NCBI RefSeq assembly: GCF_003287895.1
Contig: NZ_CP030280.1
Coordinates: 1,681,501-1,745,500, forward strand
DNA from: Blautia argi
GTDB lineage: Bacteria > Bacillota > Clostridia > Lachnospirales > Lachnospiraceae
Direction of reading: 5' to 3'
Length of the DNA stretch: 64,000 nt
Shown here: piece after piece, positions 9,111 through 18,655 of the stretch
Layout: each line of letters begins with the position of its first letter
How positions within the stretch are numbered: the first letter of the stretch is position 1
Notes under the pieces: generated by a model
The model's database searches: none
Told to the model about the DNA's origin: nothing
The model's input: the letters and a program-made list of their open reading frames with translations, nothing else
Made by a program: the position numbers and the translations under genes

Positions 9111-10424
9111 ATGGAAAAACTCAAAATAAGGCAGATGATGTCTTTAACCTTAACTTTATTTGCTGTGTTCTTTGGAGCAGGCAATATGATTTTTCCTCCT
9201 GCAATGGGACAGAAGGCAGGGGAAAACTACCTACCGGCTCTTGTAGGATTTATTTTGACTGATGCAGGGATTGCTTTGCTTGGAATTGTTGCAGTGGTGC
9301 TGGTGGGGAACAAAATTATGGATCTGGGCGACCTTGTAAGCAGACACTTTTCTCTGTTTTTATCCATTACGGTTTATTTATTGATTGGACCGCTTTTTGC
9401 GCTTCCGAGAACAGGAAGCGTATCTTATGAGTTGGCGGTTCGCCCCTATGTGCCTCAGCAGTATGTATGGCTGGTTTCTCTTGGGGTAACGGCAGTATTC
9501 TTTTCCCTGACTTACTATTTCAGCGGGAATCCGGGTAAAATCGTAGACATTATCGGGAAATATATGACACCGATTTTGATTATCAGTATCACTCTGATTT
9601 TTCTGGTCTGTCTTTTTTCTGACAAATCAGGAAATACCTTGCAATATGGAGCAGCAAAGGAAGCTGTAGGAGAATACAGAAACATCGCCTTTTTTAAAGG
9701 AATGATTGAAGGCTATAATGCGCTGGACGGACCGGCAGGACCTGTGTTTGCGATTATTATTATCAATGCAGTCACTGGATTTCAGGTGAAGGAACGGAAA
9801 AATGTTGTAAAATATACCATTGTTTCCGGAATCGGAGCAGTTCTGATTTTAAGTGTGGTTTATTATATGCTGACGTATATCGGTGCTACAACACATACAT
9901 CATTTGAAAATGGAGGCATTCTGTTAAGCGCAGTGGCAGGAGATCTTCTGGGACCTGTGGGTGGAATTGTGCTGGGTGCATCTGTGTTTTTGGCATGCAT
10001 GACTACCTCCATTGGATTGACTACTTCTTTTGCAGATTATTTCCATGAACTGATACCTTCTGTATCCTATCGAAAAATAACAGCTGTGGTGTGTTTGTTC
10101 AGCTTTGCAGTAAGCAATGTAGGACTTTCTTACCTTATTGCTGTTTCCCAGCCGATATTAATGATGATTTATCCGGTTTTAATCGTACTGATTGTTCTTT
10201 CCTTTGGACAGAAGTGGATTGGAGATAAAAAAATGGTTTATATTCTCAGTATGGCCGCAGCATTTGCAGTGGCATTTTTAAATGCCATGGACAGTATTGG
10301 CATTACCTTCGGGGTTCTGACGGACTGGGGGCGTAAACTGCCTTTCTATCATCTGCATCTGGGGTGGATTGTTCCTGCGGTGTGTGGGGCAGTACTGGGA
10401 GCGGTTGTAAAAAAGAAAACCTGA
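9111..10424 (+). CDS. brnQ: Branched-chain amino acid transport system II carrier protein
   Basis: Cation-coupled uptake of leucine, isoleucine and valine. The 437-residue protein is almost wholly hydrophobic with about 12 membrane segments and the family start FAVFFGAGNMIFPPAMGQ, followed by GPLFALPRTGSVSYE and EGYNALDGPAG, all typical of LIVCS carriers. ATG at 9111 is preceded by GGGAG. It has its own terminator and stands as a single-gene unit. Confidence 0.93.
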   Translation: MEKLKIRQMMSLTLTLFAVFFGAGNMIFPPAMGQKAGENYLPALVGFILTDAGIALLGIVAVVLVGNKIMDLGDLVSRHFSLFLSITVYLLIGPLFALPRTGSVSYELAVRPYVPQQYVWLVSLGVTAVFFSLTYYFSGNPGKIVDIIGKYMTPILIISITLIFLVCLFSDKSGNTLQYGAAKEAVGEYRNIAFFKGMIEGYNALDGPAGPVFAIIIINAVTGFQVKERKNVVKYTIVSGIGAVLILSVVYYMLTYIGATTHTSFENGGILLSAVAGDLLGPVGGIVLGASVFLACMTTSIGLTTSFADYFHELIPSVSYRKITAVVCLFSFAVSNVGLSYLIAVSQPILMMIYPVLIVLIVLSFGQKWIGDKKMVYILSMAAAFAVAFLNAMDSIGITFGVLTDWGRKLPFYHLHLGWIVPAVCGAVLGAVVKKKT

Positions 10425-10435
10425 GAAAGAATAGG

Positions 10436-10464
10436 AGCGTCTGTAGAATAGCAGGCGCTTTTTA
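10436..10464 (+). terminator. Terminator after brnQ
   Basis: AGCGTCTG (10436-10443) pairs with CAGGCGCT (10452-10459) with one G-U pair, followed by Ts. Confidence 0.75.
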
Positions 10465-10568
10465 TAAAATCTTTATAGGAACTTGAACAAGGGTTGTTGA
10501 AAGTGTCAGACAGGCATGATACAATGGGGAACAAAGCAGAAAATCTGCTTGGAAAGGTTGGTAAAACT

Positions 10569-12270
10569 ATGAAGAAGAAAATAGCAGCAGGTTTGACGTT
10601 GCTGGTGTTGGCGTTTTTGTATTATTATGTGACACTGCCGGCAATCAACATTCACGAAAGCGGTTTCTGGTTCTTTCTGGGAGCTTTAGTTGCAGCCATA
10701 ATGATTCTCTACGCAATCAGGAAGAGAATTTCCAGTGTACAGGAGCTTCGGTCAAACAAGGTACTGAAGTTCGGAGTTTTTGTGATTCTGGCAATCGTTG
10801 TCGTATATGCAGCAGGTTCTCTTTTATCCTCTCCTATTGTGAATGCCAGGAAATATCAGAAGCTGGTGACACCGGAAGAGCGGGATTTTACAGAGGATAT
10901 CAAGGAGATCAGCTATGACCAGATTCCTCTTCTGGATAAAGAATCAGCAGAGCTTTTAGGCAACAGAAAAAATGGGAAGCATGGTAGATATGGTATCTCA
11001 GTTTGAGGTAAGCAGCCTGTATTCCCAGATTAATTATCAGGAGCAGCCTTACCGTGTTTCCCCTTTGGTTTATGCCAGTGGCATTAAATGGCTGACGAAT
11101 CAGAAGGAAGGAATTCCTGCCTATATCCGTATTGATATGGCGACGCAGAATACAGAACTTGTAAAGCTGGATACACCAATAAAATATTCAGAGTCTGAGT
11201 ATTTTAACCGGAATATTTACCGTCATCTGCGGTTTAAGTATCCTACCTATATGTTTGACCAGTTAAGCTTTGAAATTGATGATAACGGAACTCCTTACTG
11301 GATTTGTCCGGTGAAGAAATTTAATATTGGGCTTTTCGGAGGTCAGACCATTGGAAAAGTGGTATTGTGCAATGCTCAGACAGGAGAAACTACAGAATAT
11401 AAAATTGAGGATTGTCCGAAATGGGTGGACAGGGCTTATCCTTCAGACCTTCTCTTAGAGCTGTATAATTATCATGGTATGCTGAAAAACGGATTTTTGA
11501 ACAGTGTTTTGGGACAGAAAGGCTGTCTGAAAACAACAGATGGTTTCAATTACCTGACACTGGACGATGATGTCTGGGTATACACCGGTGTTACCTCTGT
11601 CAGTGGTGACAAATCAAATGTAGGATTTGTATTGATGAATCAGAGAACCATGGAAACCAGATATTATGTATGTGACGGTGCACAGGAGCGTTCAGCCATG
11701 GATTCTGCAGAAGGGCAGGTACAGAACTTAAAATATACGGCAGCTTTCCCGCTGCTTTTGAATATTTCCGATCAGCCGACGTATTTTATGGCATTAAAGG
11801 ACGGTGCAGGACTGGTTAAGAAATATGCTATGGTAAATGTGCAGAAATACCAGACAGTTGCCATTGGAGATACTGTGGAAGAATGTGAGAAAAATTATGA
11901 AAAGCTGCTGGCTGAAGGTGGAGGCAAAAAGCCTGATGGTAAAGAAGGTGATTATCGTATTACCGGTAAAATTGAGAAAATTGCTCAGGCAGTCATTGAA
12001 GGAAACTCTCATTTTTACATTACCTTTGAGGGAACGGATCTGATACTCACCACACCGGAGGAAAATGCCGAAGAGCTGGAGATGCCTTTGATTTTTGATG
12101 TTCCGGTTACAGAATTTCCGGAGATTATTACCTATAATCCGGGAGATGGATTAAGCTTGAATTTCCTGCCGGGAGATAAAATCTGTTCTGTACTTTCTTT
12201 GGGAAATGACCAGAAGGAGCAGACAGAAAAAACCCAGACAGGGGTTGACAAAGAGGTAATCACTGAGTAA
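10569..12270 (+). pseudogene. Conserved multi-domain membrane protein, split by a frameshift
   Basis: Two overlapping open frames read as one about 567-residue protein. The first part (ATG at 10569, after GGAAAGG) has three hydrophobic segments; it runs into an A6 run at 10967-10972 and ends out of frame. The second part continues directly from this run with DMVSQFEVSSLYSQINYQ and a large soluble domain to 12270. Removing one A from the run restores a single frame. The protein resembles a conserved Lachnospiraceae membrane protein of unknown function with an extracytoplasmic domain; I cannot name a function. An indel error is likelier than true decay, because both halves are otherwise clean. 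The change needed is +1, which does not fit a standard -1 slippery site. Confidence 0.7.
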
Positions 12271-12299
12271 AATGTGTAGTAGCTTTATAAGGAAAAGCG

Positions 12300-12575
12300 T
12301 TGAAGAGGAGTATTAAGAAACACCGCATAGAAGCGTTTAAAACGAAAAGCAAGAGAGCTGCCGGGTGGTGCAAGGCAGGTATGCAGGATTCCCAACTCGC
12401 CTCAGAGTTCCCGGATTGAACAGACTGAAGCCAGTGAAAAGTAGATACGGGCGGGATTTCCCGTTACAGAAAAAAAGAGTGCGCGGACAGAATGAATCCG
12501 CGAATTAGAGTGGTACCACGGAAAAGAAACCCTTTCGCCTCTAGCATTAGGAGGCGGAGGGGTATTTTTATTTCA
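12300..12575 (+). promoter_or_regulatory. T-box leader (tRNA-Leu sensing) upstream of leuS
   Basis: Contains the stem I elements (GAAGAGGAGTA start, AGAGAG and GGTGCAAGGCAGG distal region), a candidate Leu specifier CTC at 12396-12398 inside AACTCGCC, and the near-invariant T-box bulge GTGGTACCACG (12510-12520). It ends in a terminator: CCC...CGCCTC pairs with GAGGCG..GGG (about 12530-12563), followed by a T tract. Uncharged tRNA-Leu should stabilise the antiterminator and allow leuS transcription. The specifier call is from position and from the identity of the downstream gene. Confidence 0.9.
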
Positions 12576-12590
12576 AAGGAGGAAAAAAAC

Positions 12591-15005
12591 ATGGCAGTAC
12601 CTTATAATTATAAGGCAATTGAACAGAAATGGCGCAAAAACTGGGAGGAACACCCGGTAAACGTAGATGACGGAAAAAAACCGAAATACTATTGTCTGGA
12701 TATGTTTCCGTATCCTTCAGGAAATGGCCTTCATGTAGGACACTGGAGAGGATATGTTATCTCTGATGTCTGGAGCCGTTTTAAAATGATGCAGGGATAT
12801 TACCTGATTCACCCAATGGGCTGGGACGCTTTCGGTCTTCCGGCAGAAAACTATGCTATTAAAATGGGTGTTCACCCGGCAAAATCCACAGCAGACAACA
12901 TTGCCAATATTAAAAGACAGATTAATGACATTGCAGCTATTTATGACTGGGACAGAGAGGTAAATACCACTGACCCTGCCTTTTATAAATGGACACAGTG
13001 GATTTTTGTGAAGATGTTTAAAGAAGGTTTAGCTTATGAAAAGGAATTCCCGATTAACTGGTGTCCTTCCTGTAAAACAGGTCTGGCTAATGAAGAGGTT
13101 GTAAACGGTAAATGTGAACGCTGCGGTTCTGAGGTTACAAAGAAAAATCTTCGTCAGTGGATGCTGAGAATTACCAAATATGCAGACCGTCTTTTAGATG
13201 ACCTGGATAAACTGGACTGGCCGGAAAAAGTAAAGAAAATGCAGGCAGAATGGATTGGAAAGTCCTATGGTGCAGAGGTAGATTTCCCGGTTGAAGGAAG
13301 AGAAGAAAAGATTACAGTTTATACCACAAGGCCGGATACCCTTCATGGAGCAACTTTTATGGTACTGGCGCCGGAGCATGCTATGGCAAAAGAGCTGGCT
13401 ACTGATGAAACAAGAGAAGCTGTGGAAAAATATATTTACGATGCTTCTATGAAATCCAATGTAGATCGTCTGCAGGATAAGGAAAAAACAGGTGTATTTA
13501 CAGGAAGCTATGCAGTAAATCCATTAAACGGTAAAAAGATGCCTATCTGGCTGTCTGACTATGTATTGGCAGATTACGGTACAGGTGCGATTATGTGTGT
13601 ACCTGCTCATGATGACCGTGATTTTGAGTTTGCTACAAAATTCAATATTCCGATTATTCAGGTTATTGCCAAAGACGGAAAAGAAATTGAAAATATGACA
13701 GAAGCTTATACAGAAGCTTCCGGTACCATGATTAACTCCGGTGACTGGAATGGTATGGAATCTGCAGTACTGAAAAAGGAAGCGCCTATTATGATTGAAA
13801 AAATGGGAATCGGACGCAAGACAGTAAATTACAAGTTGCGTGATTGGGTATTCTCCCGTCAGCGTTATTGGGGTGAACCAATTCCGATTATTCACTGTCC
13901 GAACTGCGGTAACGTACCGGTGCCGGAAGATCAGCTTCCGTTGACTTTGCCGGAGGTAGAATCCTACGAACCTACAGGCACAGGAGAGTCCCCGCTTGCA
14001 GGTATTGATGAATGGGTGAATACAACCTGTCCTTGCTGCGGCGCGCCGGCCAAAAGAGAAACAAACACCATGCCGCAGTGGGCTGGTTCTTCCTGGTATT
14101 TCCTGCGTTATGTAGACAGCAAAAATGACAAGGCTCTGGTATCTAAAGAAAAAGCAAACAAATATCTGCCGGTAGATATGTACATCGGCGGTGTAGAACA
14201 TGCGGTACTGCATCTTCTGTATTCCCGTTTCTATACAAAATTCCTGCATGATATCGGGGTTGTGGATTTTGATGAACCGTTTACCAAGTTATTTAACCAG
14301 GGTATGATTACTGGAAAGAACGGTATTAAAATGAGTAAATCCAAAGGAAACGTGGTATCTCCTGACGATTTGGTAAGAGATTACGGCTGTGATTCCTTAA
14401 GACTTTACGAACTCTTTGTAGGTCCGCCGGAATTAGATGCAGAATGGGACGACAGAGGTATTGATGGTGTTTACCGTTTCTTAAATCGTTTCTGGAAGTT
14501 GGCTATGGACAGCAAGGAAGCAAATGTGGAAGCAACAAAGGAAATGGTGAAACTTCGTCACAAGCTGGTGTTTGATATTACACAGCGTCTGGAAAGCTTT
14601 AGCTTAAATACGGTTATTTCCGGATTTATGGAGTACAATAACAAATTTATTGAAATGGCTAAGAAAACAGGCGGTATTGATAAAGAAACCATCGAAACCT
14701 TTACACAGCTTCTGGCACCGTTTGCCCCTCATATTTCAGAAGAACTGTGGCAGGAATACGGACATGAAGATTCTGTTTTCCATACACAGTGGCCAAAGGC
14801 AGATGCAGAAGCTATGAAAGACGATGAAATCGAGGTTCCTGTACAGATTAACGGTAAGACAAAAGCTGTTGTATGCATCAGCGCAGATGCTACAAAGGAA
14901 GAGGCGATTGCAGCAGGTAAGGAAGCTATTGCAGATAAGCTGACTGGAACTATCGTGAAGGAAATTTATGTTCCTAAGAAAATAATTAATATTGTGCAGA
15001 AATAA
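12591..15005 (+). CDS. leuS: Leucyl-tRNA synthetase
   Basis: Charges tRNA-Leu with leucine. The 804-residue class Ia synthetase has the HIGH-type motif in PSGNGLHVGH (near residue 45), a Zn-like CxxC pair, the editing CP1 domain (TTRPDTLHGATF, then GTGAIMCVPAHDDRD), a second CPNCG/CPCCG zinc-like region and the KMSKS loop KMSKSKGNVVSP. The start is the ATG at 12591 after AAAGGAGG; a longer upstream frame runs back into the T-box terminator and is not credible. Controlled by the T-box leader. Confidence 0.98.
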   Translation: MAVPYNYKAIEQKWRKNWEEHPVNVDDGKKPKYYCLDMFPYPSGNGLHVGHWRGYVISDVWSRFKMMQGYYLIHPMGWDAFGLPAENYAIKMGVHPAKSTADNIANIKRQINDIAAIYDWDREVNTTDPAFYKWTQWIFVKMFKEGLAYEKEFPINWCPSCKTGLANEEVVNGKCERCGSEVTKKNLRQWMLRITKYADRLLDDLDKLDWPEKVKKMQAEWIGKSYGAEVDFPVEGREEKITVYTTRPDTLHGATFMVLAPEHAMAKELATDETREAVEKYIYDASMKSNVDRLQDKEKTGVFTGSYAVNPLNGKKMPIWLSDYVLADYGTGAIMCVPAHDDRDFEFATKFNIPIIQVIAKDGKEIENMTEAYTEASGTMINSGDWNGMESAVLKKEAPIMIEKMGIGRKTVNYKLRDWVFSRQRYWGEPIPIIHCPNCGNVPVPEDQLPLTLPEVESYEPTGTGESPLAGIDEWVNTTCPCCGAPAKRETNTMPQWAGSSWYFLRYVDSKNDKALVSKEKANKYLPVDMYIGGVEHAVLHLLYSRFYTKFLHDIGVVDFDEPFTKLFNQGMITGKNGIKMSKSKGNVVSPDDLVRDYGCDSLRLYELFVGPPELDAEWDDRGIDGVYRFLNRFWKLAMDSKEANVEATKEMVKLRHKLVFDITQRLESFSLNTVISGFMEYNNKFIEMAKKTGGIDKETIETFTQLLAPFAPHISEELWQEYGHEDSVFHTQWPKADAEAMKDDEIEVPVQINGKTKAVVCISADATKEEAIAAGKEAIADKLTGTIVKEIYVPKKIINIVQK

Positions 15006-15013
15006 GCAGTGCA

Positions 15014-15072
15014 GATAAGAAAAAAGATGGACTTCTCCTATTTATAGGAATAAGGACATCTTTTTTCTTATC
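15014..15072. terminator. Long bidirectional terminator after leuS
   Basis: A perfect 16-base inverted repeat, GATAAGAAAAAAGATG (15014-15029) and CATCTTTTTTCTTATC (15057-15072), with runs of A and T on both arms. Confidence 0.8.
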
Positions 15073-15249
15073 TATAGGGCGTATGCCTGTCAGATGAGGT
15101 GGATCGAAACAGAATCCGACTTGAGCAGCATTTGCTATAAAGTGCTTGGAAATATTGAAAAGTTCGCTTAAAATCAAAATTTACGGACAATTTTCTTAAA
15201 AGAAAAGGTACTGTAGAATAACGCAAAATATCGTAACAGGTTTTTAAAA

Positions 15250-15278
15250 TTGAGGTTTGGAGTTTTTTCTGTTATAAT
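15250..15278 (+). promoter_or_regulatory. Promoter upstream of the restriction-modification genes
   Basis: TTGAGG (15250-15255), 17-base spacer, perfect TATAAT (15273-15278). It would transcribe the short ORF at 15337, the hairpin at 15490 and the m6A methylase. The stretch 15073-15250 holds no recognisable gene. Confidence 0.6.
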
Positions 15279-15336
15279 AAAATTATATATTGCGTGTTTT
15301 GAAAGGCTTAAGTATAATGAATTTGAGGTGAACACA

Positions 15337-15378
15337 ATGCTTTTATTTTCAACGATTGAAGATGTCCATATAACTTGA
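15337..15378 (+). CDS. 13-codon ORF: leader peptide or gene-start remnant
   Basis: ATG at 15337 after GAGGTG encodes MLLFSTIEDVHIT and stops at 15378. It lies between the promoter at 15250 and the terminator-like hairpin at 15490. It could be a leader peptide, or the start of a gene whose body was lost; the following 100 bases show no homologous coding. No function assigned. Confidence 0.35.
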   Translation: MLLFSTIEDVHIT

Positions 15379-15489
15379 CAGGAGCTATCTGGAAGAGGTA
15401 TTGAAGGTGGAGCATAAACAGGAATGAATATTGCACTTGAAATAATAAAGAATATGTTTTAGGAATAAAAGCTTTATTTTACCCAATTT

Positions 15490-15529
15490 TCCGAGGATTT
15501 GGACATAAATCCAGGCCTCGGATTTTTTG
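15490..15529 (+). terminator. Terminator or attenuator ahead of the m6A methylase
   Basis: TCCGAGG (15490-15496) pairs with CCTCGGA (15516-15522), with inner TGG/CCA pairing, followed by six Ts. It lies between the only good promoter and the methylase start, so the methylase either has a weak promoter of its own or depends on read-through. Confidence 0.7.
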
Positions 15530-15580
15530 CGTTTTGTGGATATAAGCTTGAATAAATCTGCAGAAATAAAGGAGAGTTGT

Positions 15581-17227
15581 ATGAACAATACACAATATAA
15601 AGAGTTATGGTCTTCCTTAAGTAAAAGAAGCAGGCGCATTGAAACAAAAATGGATGCTTTGACACGAAAGAGAACGGGAAGCTATTATACGGATTTGGAG
15701 CTTACAGATGCGATGATGAGGGAACTGGTTGAACATCTCAAGGATAAAAATCCGACAAAAAAACTATATGACTATCGTTTTTTAGAACCATGTGTTGGTG
15801 CGGGAAATTTTGTCTTTTCATACATCAAAGCTGTTAAAGCTACTGGAATTAATAAAGAGAATGCCAAAATTATGTTGGATAATCTTTATGTTGCAGATGT
15901 AAATACAGATGCTCTTAATGGATATAAAGAATCTTTGAGGGAAATATCCAGGGTATTTTGGAATATTCAGTTGTCAGAAGAATACTTTGAACAACACATA
16001 GGAAACGGTTTGTTAATTGACGTAACAGCAACAGAACCGGTCTATATTGATATAAACAAAATTTTCCCCCCGGAGATTGTAGGAAACGGCTTTGACATTG
16101 TTGTTACAAATCCACCTTTTAAAAATCTAAAAGCTGAGCGTGGACATTACGGAAATAAAGAGGAGTATTATAGGGACAAAGACAAGTATTCCGCAATTTC
16201 AAAAATAGTAAAGAAACGTTTCAGATATTCCACAGAAGGGATTTTGAATTTATATAAATTATTTGCGGAAGAAATTATTGACCAATATGCAAATGAAACC
16301 GCATTTGTCAGTCTGTTGATTCCCTCTTCCATAATGTCTGATAAGATGTGTACAAAGTTAAGAACACATATACTCAAAGATAACAAATTAATTTCTGTAA
16401 AGGTGATTGGAGAAGGCAGCGGATACATAGATGCCCAGCAGGCTTTAAGTTCCATTTTTTTACAAAAGGGCAGTAAAACAGATAAGGTAACGATTGTTAA
16501 AGATTATTGTAAGAACCCAGGAGATATTGCAGAAGTTACAATAAACGATATTTTGAACGAAAATACTGGAAATGCGATTGTTGCGGTTTTTTCAAAAGAA
16601 TATCAGATTTTGCGGAAGCTAAGGCAGTTTCCGGTTGTTAAGGAGCTTTCTTTTATAACTAACTTAAGAGGAGAATTGGATTTAACTGCAAACAAGCATA
16701 ATATTGTTCATATGAATACAGGCTATCCGCTGATAAGAGGCAGGAATATTGGTTATTACAATTTACTGGCTGCATCAGAAAACGAATTTGTGGCAGTTGA
16801 ATTTGTCAATACAACAAAAAAGAAATGCTATATTGAACAGGAGAGAATTATATGCCAGCAAATCGCGAATATGAATAAGGAGAGGCGTGTGACTTTTGCA
16901 TTGGCTCCCCAAAATTGTGTATTAGGAAATTCGTGTAATTTTATATCTGTAGGAGAAAACCCATATGGAATAGATATATATACGCTGTTAGGCTTATTCA
17001 ATACCAAAATAATAAACTGGTTATTCAAATTGACAAGCAGCAATAATCATGTCAACAATTACGAGATTGACTGCTTTCCGATTCCTGTAGAAGCACCGGA
17101 ATTAAAAGAGATTTCTATGCTTACAAGGATATTTCTGAATGAACAGAATGATTTAGTTCTTGAGGAAATAGAAGAATTGGCATATAAAGCGTATGGTATT
17201 TTAGCATATAGAGGAGAAGAGAAATGA
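15581..17227 (+). CDS. N6-adenine DNA methyltransferase of a type IIS R-M system
   Basis: A 548-residue adenine methylase. SAM-binding motif I appears as FLEPCVGAGNF (about residues 65-75) and catalytic motif IV as TNPPF (about 170-174), the I-then-IV order of Eco57I/gamma-type enzymes; the C-terminal half (LRGELDL to NNHVNNYEIDCFPIP) resembles a target-recognition region. The start is ATG 15581 after GGAGAG; an upstream in-frame extension overlaps the terminator. Its stop overlaps the start of the cytosine methylase by four bases. With the Eco31I-like endonuclease it should protect the adenine-containing strand of an asymmetric site. The specificity cannot be read from sequence. Confidence 0.85.
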   Translation: MNNTQYKELWSSLSKRSRRIETKMDALTRKRTGSYYTDLELTDAMMRELVEHLKDKNPTKKLYDYRFLEPCVGAGNFVFSYIKAVKATGINKENAKIMLDNLYVADVNTDALNGYKESLREISRVFWNIQLSEEYFEQHIGNGLLIDVTATEPVYIDINKIFPPEIVGNGFDIVVTNPPFKNLKAERGHYGNKEEYYRDKDKYSAISKIVKKRFRYSTEGILNLYKLFAEEIIDQYANETAFVSLLIPSSIMSDKMCTKLRTHILKDNKLISVKVIGEGSGYIDAQQALSSIFLQKGSKTDKVTIVKDYCKNPGDIAEVTINDILNENTGNAIVAVFSKEYQILRKLRQFPVVKELSFITNLRGELDLTANKHNIVHMNTGYPLIRGRNIGYYNLLAASENEFVAVEFVNTTKKKCYIEQERIICQQIANMNKERRVTFALAPQNCVLGNSCNFISVGENPYGIDIYTLLGLFNTKIINWLFKLTSSNNHVNNYEIDCFPIPVEAPELKEISMLTRIFLNEQNDLVLEEIEELAYKAYGILAYRGEEK

Positions 17228-18609
17228 ACAGGAATAAATATGTTAGAGATTATACAGATGCGATAAAGAATCTTCTTCCTCAAATGACAGAGGATGAAGG
17301 GAATGGTATCCTTAGTGGAAAGCTGAAAATAGACAGTTTTCTTGAGGAACTTGGCAAATTTGATAAGAATGTTTCCAAAGGAATAACCGCAAAATATATG
17401 GCACTTTTTCAGGGGCTTTTGTTGAACCATACCACTTTTAAACTGAGTGATTTGGATTTGGAAATGATAAAGTCTGTACCGCCTGGAGGAAACTGGAAGA
17501 ATATTCCAGTGGAAACAGTAGAGAAATCCAAGAGGCTGAAACGGATAACGCAAACAGGCGGTCGAACAACCCTATATGGTCGGATTGACTACAATAAACC
17601 AAGCTATACGATTACTACTTACTTTAACAGACCGGGAAATGGAACATATGTACATCCGGTTCACGAAAGAGTATTAACAGTAAGAGAGGCTGCAAGATTT
17701 CAGACCTTTAGGGATGAGTATTATTTTTTTGGTAATAAAACGCAACTTTTAAAGCAGGTGGGAAATGCAGTGCCGACGTTACTGGCATACCAAATCGCGC
17801 GTGAGATAAAAAAGAAAACAGGATGTTCTAAATCTATTGATTTGTTCTGTGGTGCAGGTGGTATGACAGCAGGGTTTAAGGCGGCAGGCATTTATTCATT
17901 GTTGAGTAATGACATTGAAGAGAGTGCCTGTGTTACTTTAAAGATAAATAATCCTGAAATTAAAGTCTTATGCGGGGACATCACGAAAGAAGAAACAAAA
18001 GCTGCTATTGAGAAGGCTGCGTTGGAGGGGGAAGCAGATATCATATGCGGAGGTCCGCCTTGTCAGGGATTTTCAATGGCAGGTTTTAGAGCAGCGGATG
18101 ACCCCAGAAATCAACTGTTCCGGGAATTTGTTGATATAGTCAAGAGGGTAAATCCCAAAGTGATTGTATTTGAAAATGTGGAAGGGCTGTTGAGTTATCA
18201 AGGAGGAAAAACATACTGTGAGGTACACACACTTTTTGCAAAACTCGGATATCTTACAGAAGGCAGAACTTTAATGGCAAGTGATTTTGCTGTTCCTCAA
18301 AAAAGAAAAAGAGTTATTCTTATATGTACCCGAAAGGATATCGCGATTTCTCCAGGAGAATTATTTCCAAGTCCAATCACTGTCGAGGAAGCATGTCAGG
18401 TTACTGTACGAGAAACGATTGCAGATTTGGAAACAGTTCCCTGTGATGATACTGCAAGATATGCAGACTGTGATGAATCGGAGATACTTAAGTTTTTTAA
18501 GGGAGAGATAACATATGAAGAATATATAAATCTGAAAACGCCAGATGATTTCGAAAAAGAGAAAACAGAAGAGGCATATAAGCAGTTAAGTTTCATAGAC
18601 TTGCTGTAA
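17224..18609 (+). CDS. Circularly permuted C5-cytosine DNA methyltransferase
   Basis: Methylates cytosine C5 for the same R-M system. The motif order is unusual: the segment normally at the C-terminus comes first, with PPGGNW (86-91), motif IX RVLTVREAARFQ (149-160) and motif X GNAVP (180-184), followed by motif I DLFCGAGG (206-213), motif IV GGPPCQGFS with catalytic Cys280, motif VI ENV (317-319) and motif VIII QKRKR (359-363). The last 90 residues are a variable region. Such permutation is known for M.BssHII. All catalytic motifs are present, so it should be active. 461 residues, coupled to the m6A methylase by an ATGA overlap. Confidence 0.9.
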   Translation: MNRNKYVRDYTDAIKNLLPQMTEDEGNGILSGKLKIDSFLEELGKFDKNVSKGITAKYMALFQGLLLNHTTFKLSDLDLEMIKSVPPGGNWKNIPVETVEKSKRLKRITQTGGRTTLYGRIDYNKPSYTITTYFNRPGNGTYVHPVHERVLTVREAARFQTFRDEYYFFGNKTQLLKQVGNAVPTLLAYQIAREIKKKTGCSKSIDLFCGAGGMTAGFKAAGIYSLLSNDIEESACVTLKINNPEIKVLCGDITKEETKAAIEKAALEGEADIICGGPPCQGFSMAGFRAADDPRNQLFREFVDIVKRVNPKVIVFENVEGLLSYQGGKTYCEVHTLFAKLGYLTEGRTLMASDFAVPQKRKRVILICTRKDIAISPGELFPSPITVEEACQVTVRETIADLETVPCDDTARYADCDESEILKFFKGEITYEEYINLKTPDDFEKEKTEEAYKQLSFIDLL

Positions 18610-18614
18610 GGGAG

Positions 18615-18649
18615 AGGAGGATTACCAGCAGTGTGGTACTCATCCTCCT
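18615..18649. terminator. Hairpin between convergent methylase and endonuclease genes
   Basis: AGGAGGAT (18615-18622) pairs with ATCCTCCT (18642-18649), with an inner TACC/GGTA pair. T-tracts are poor, so it is probably a bidirectional, weaker terminator. Confidence 0.55.
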
Positions 18650-18655
18650 TATACT

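Noticed and set aside
10967..10974. Programmed ribosomal frameshift at the A6 run
   Set aside because: The frame change needed is +1 (or -2), which does not fit a -1 slippery heptamer, and six similar breaks occur in unrelated genes, so an indel is simpler.
12492..12590. N-terminal extension of LeuS
   Set aside because: This part of the frame covers the T-box and its terminator; the family start and the ribosome-binding site are at 12591.
13524..14249. Long antisense frame in leuS
   Set aside because: It mirrors the coding strand of a highly conserved gene, has no ribosome-binding site and no recognisable domain.
14986..15177. Minus-strand frame overlapping the leuS end
   Set aside because: No ribosome-binding site; it crosses the terminator hairpin at 15014-15072. 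The peptide is not recognisable.
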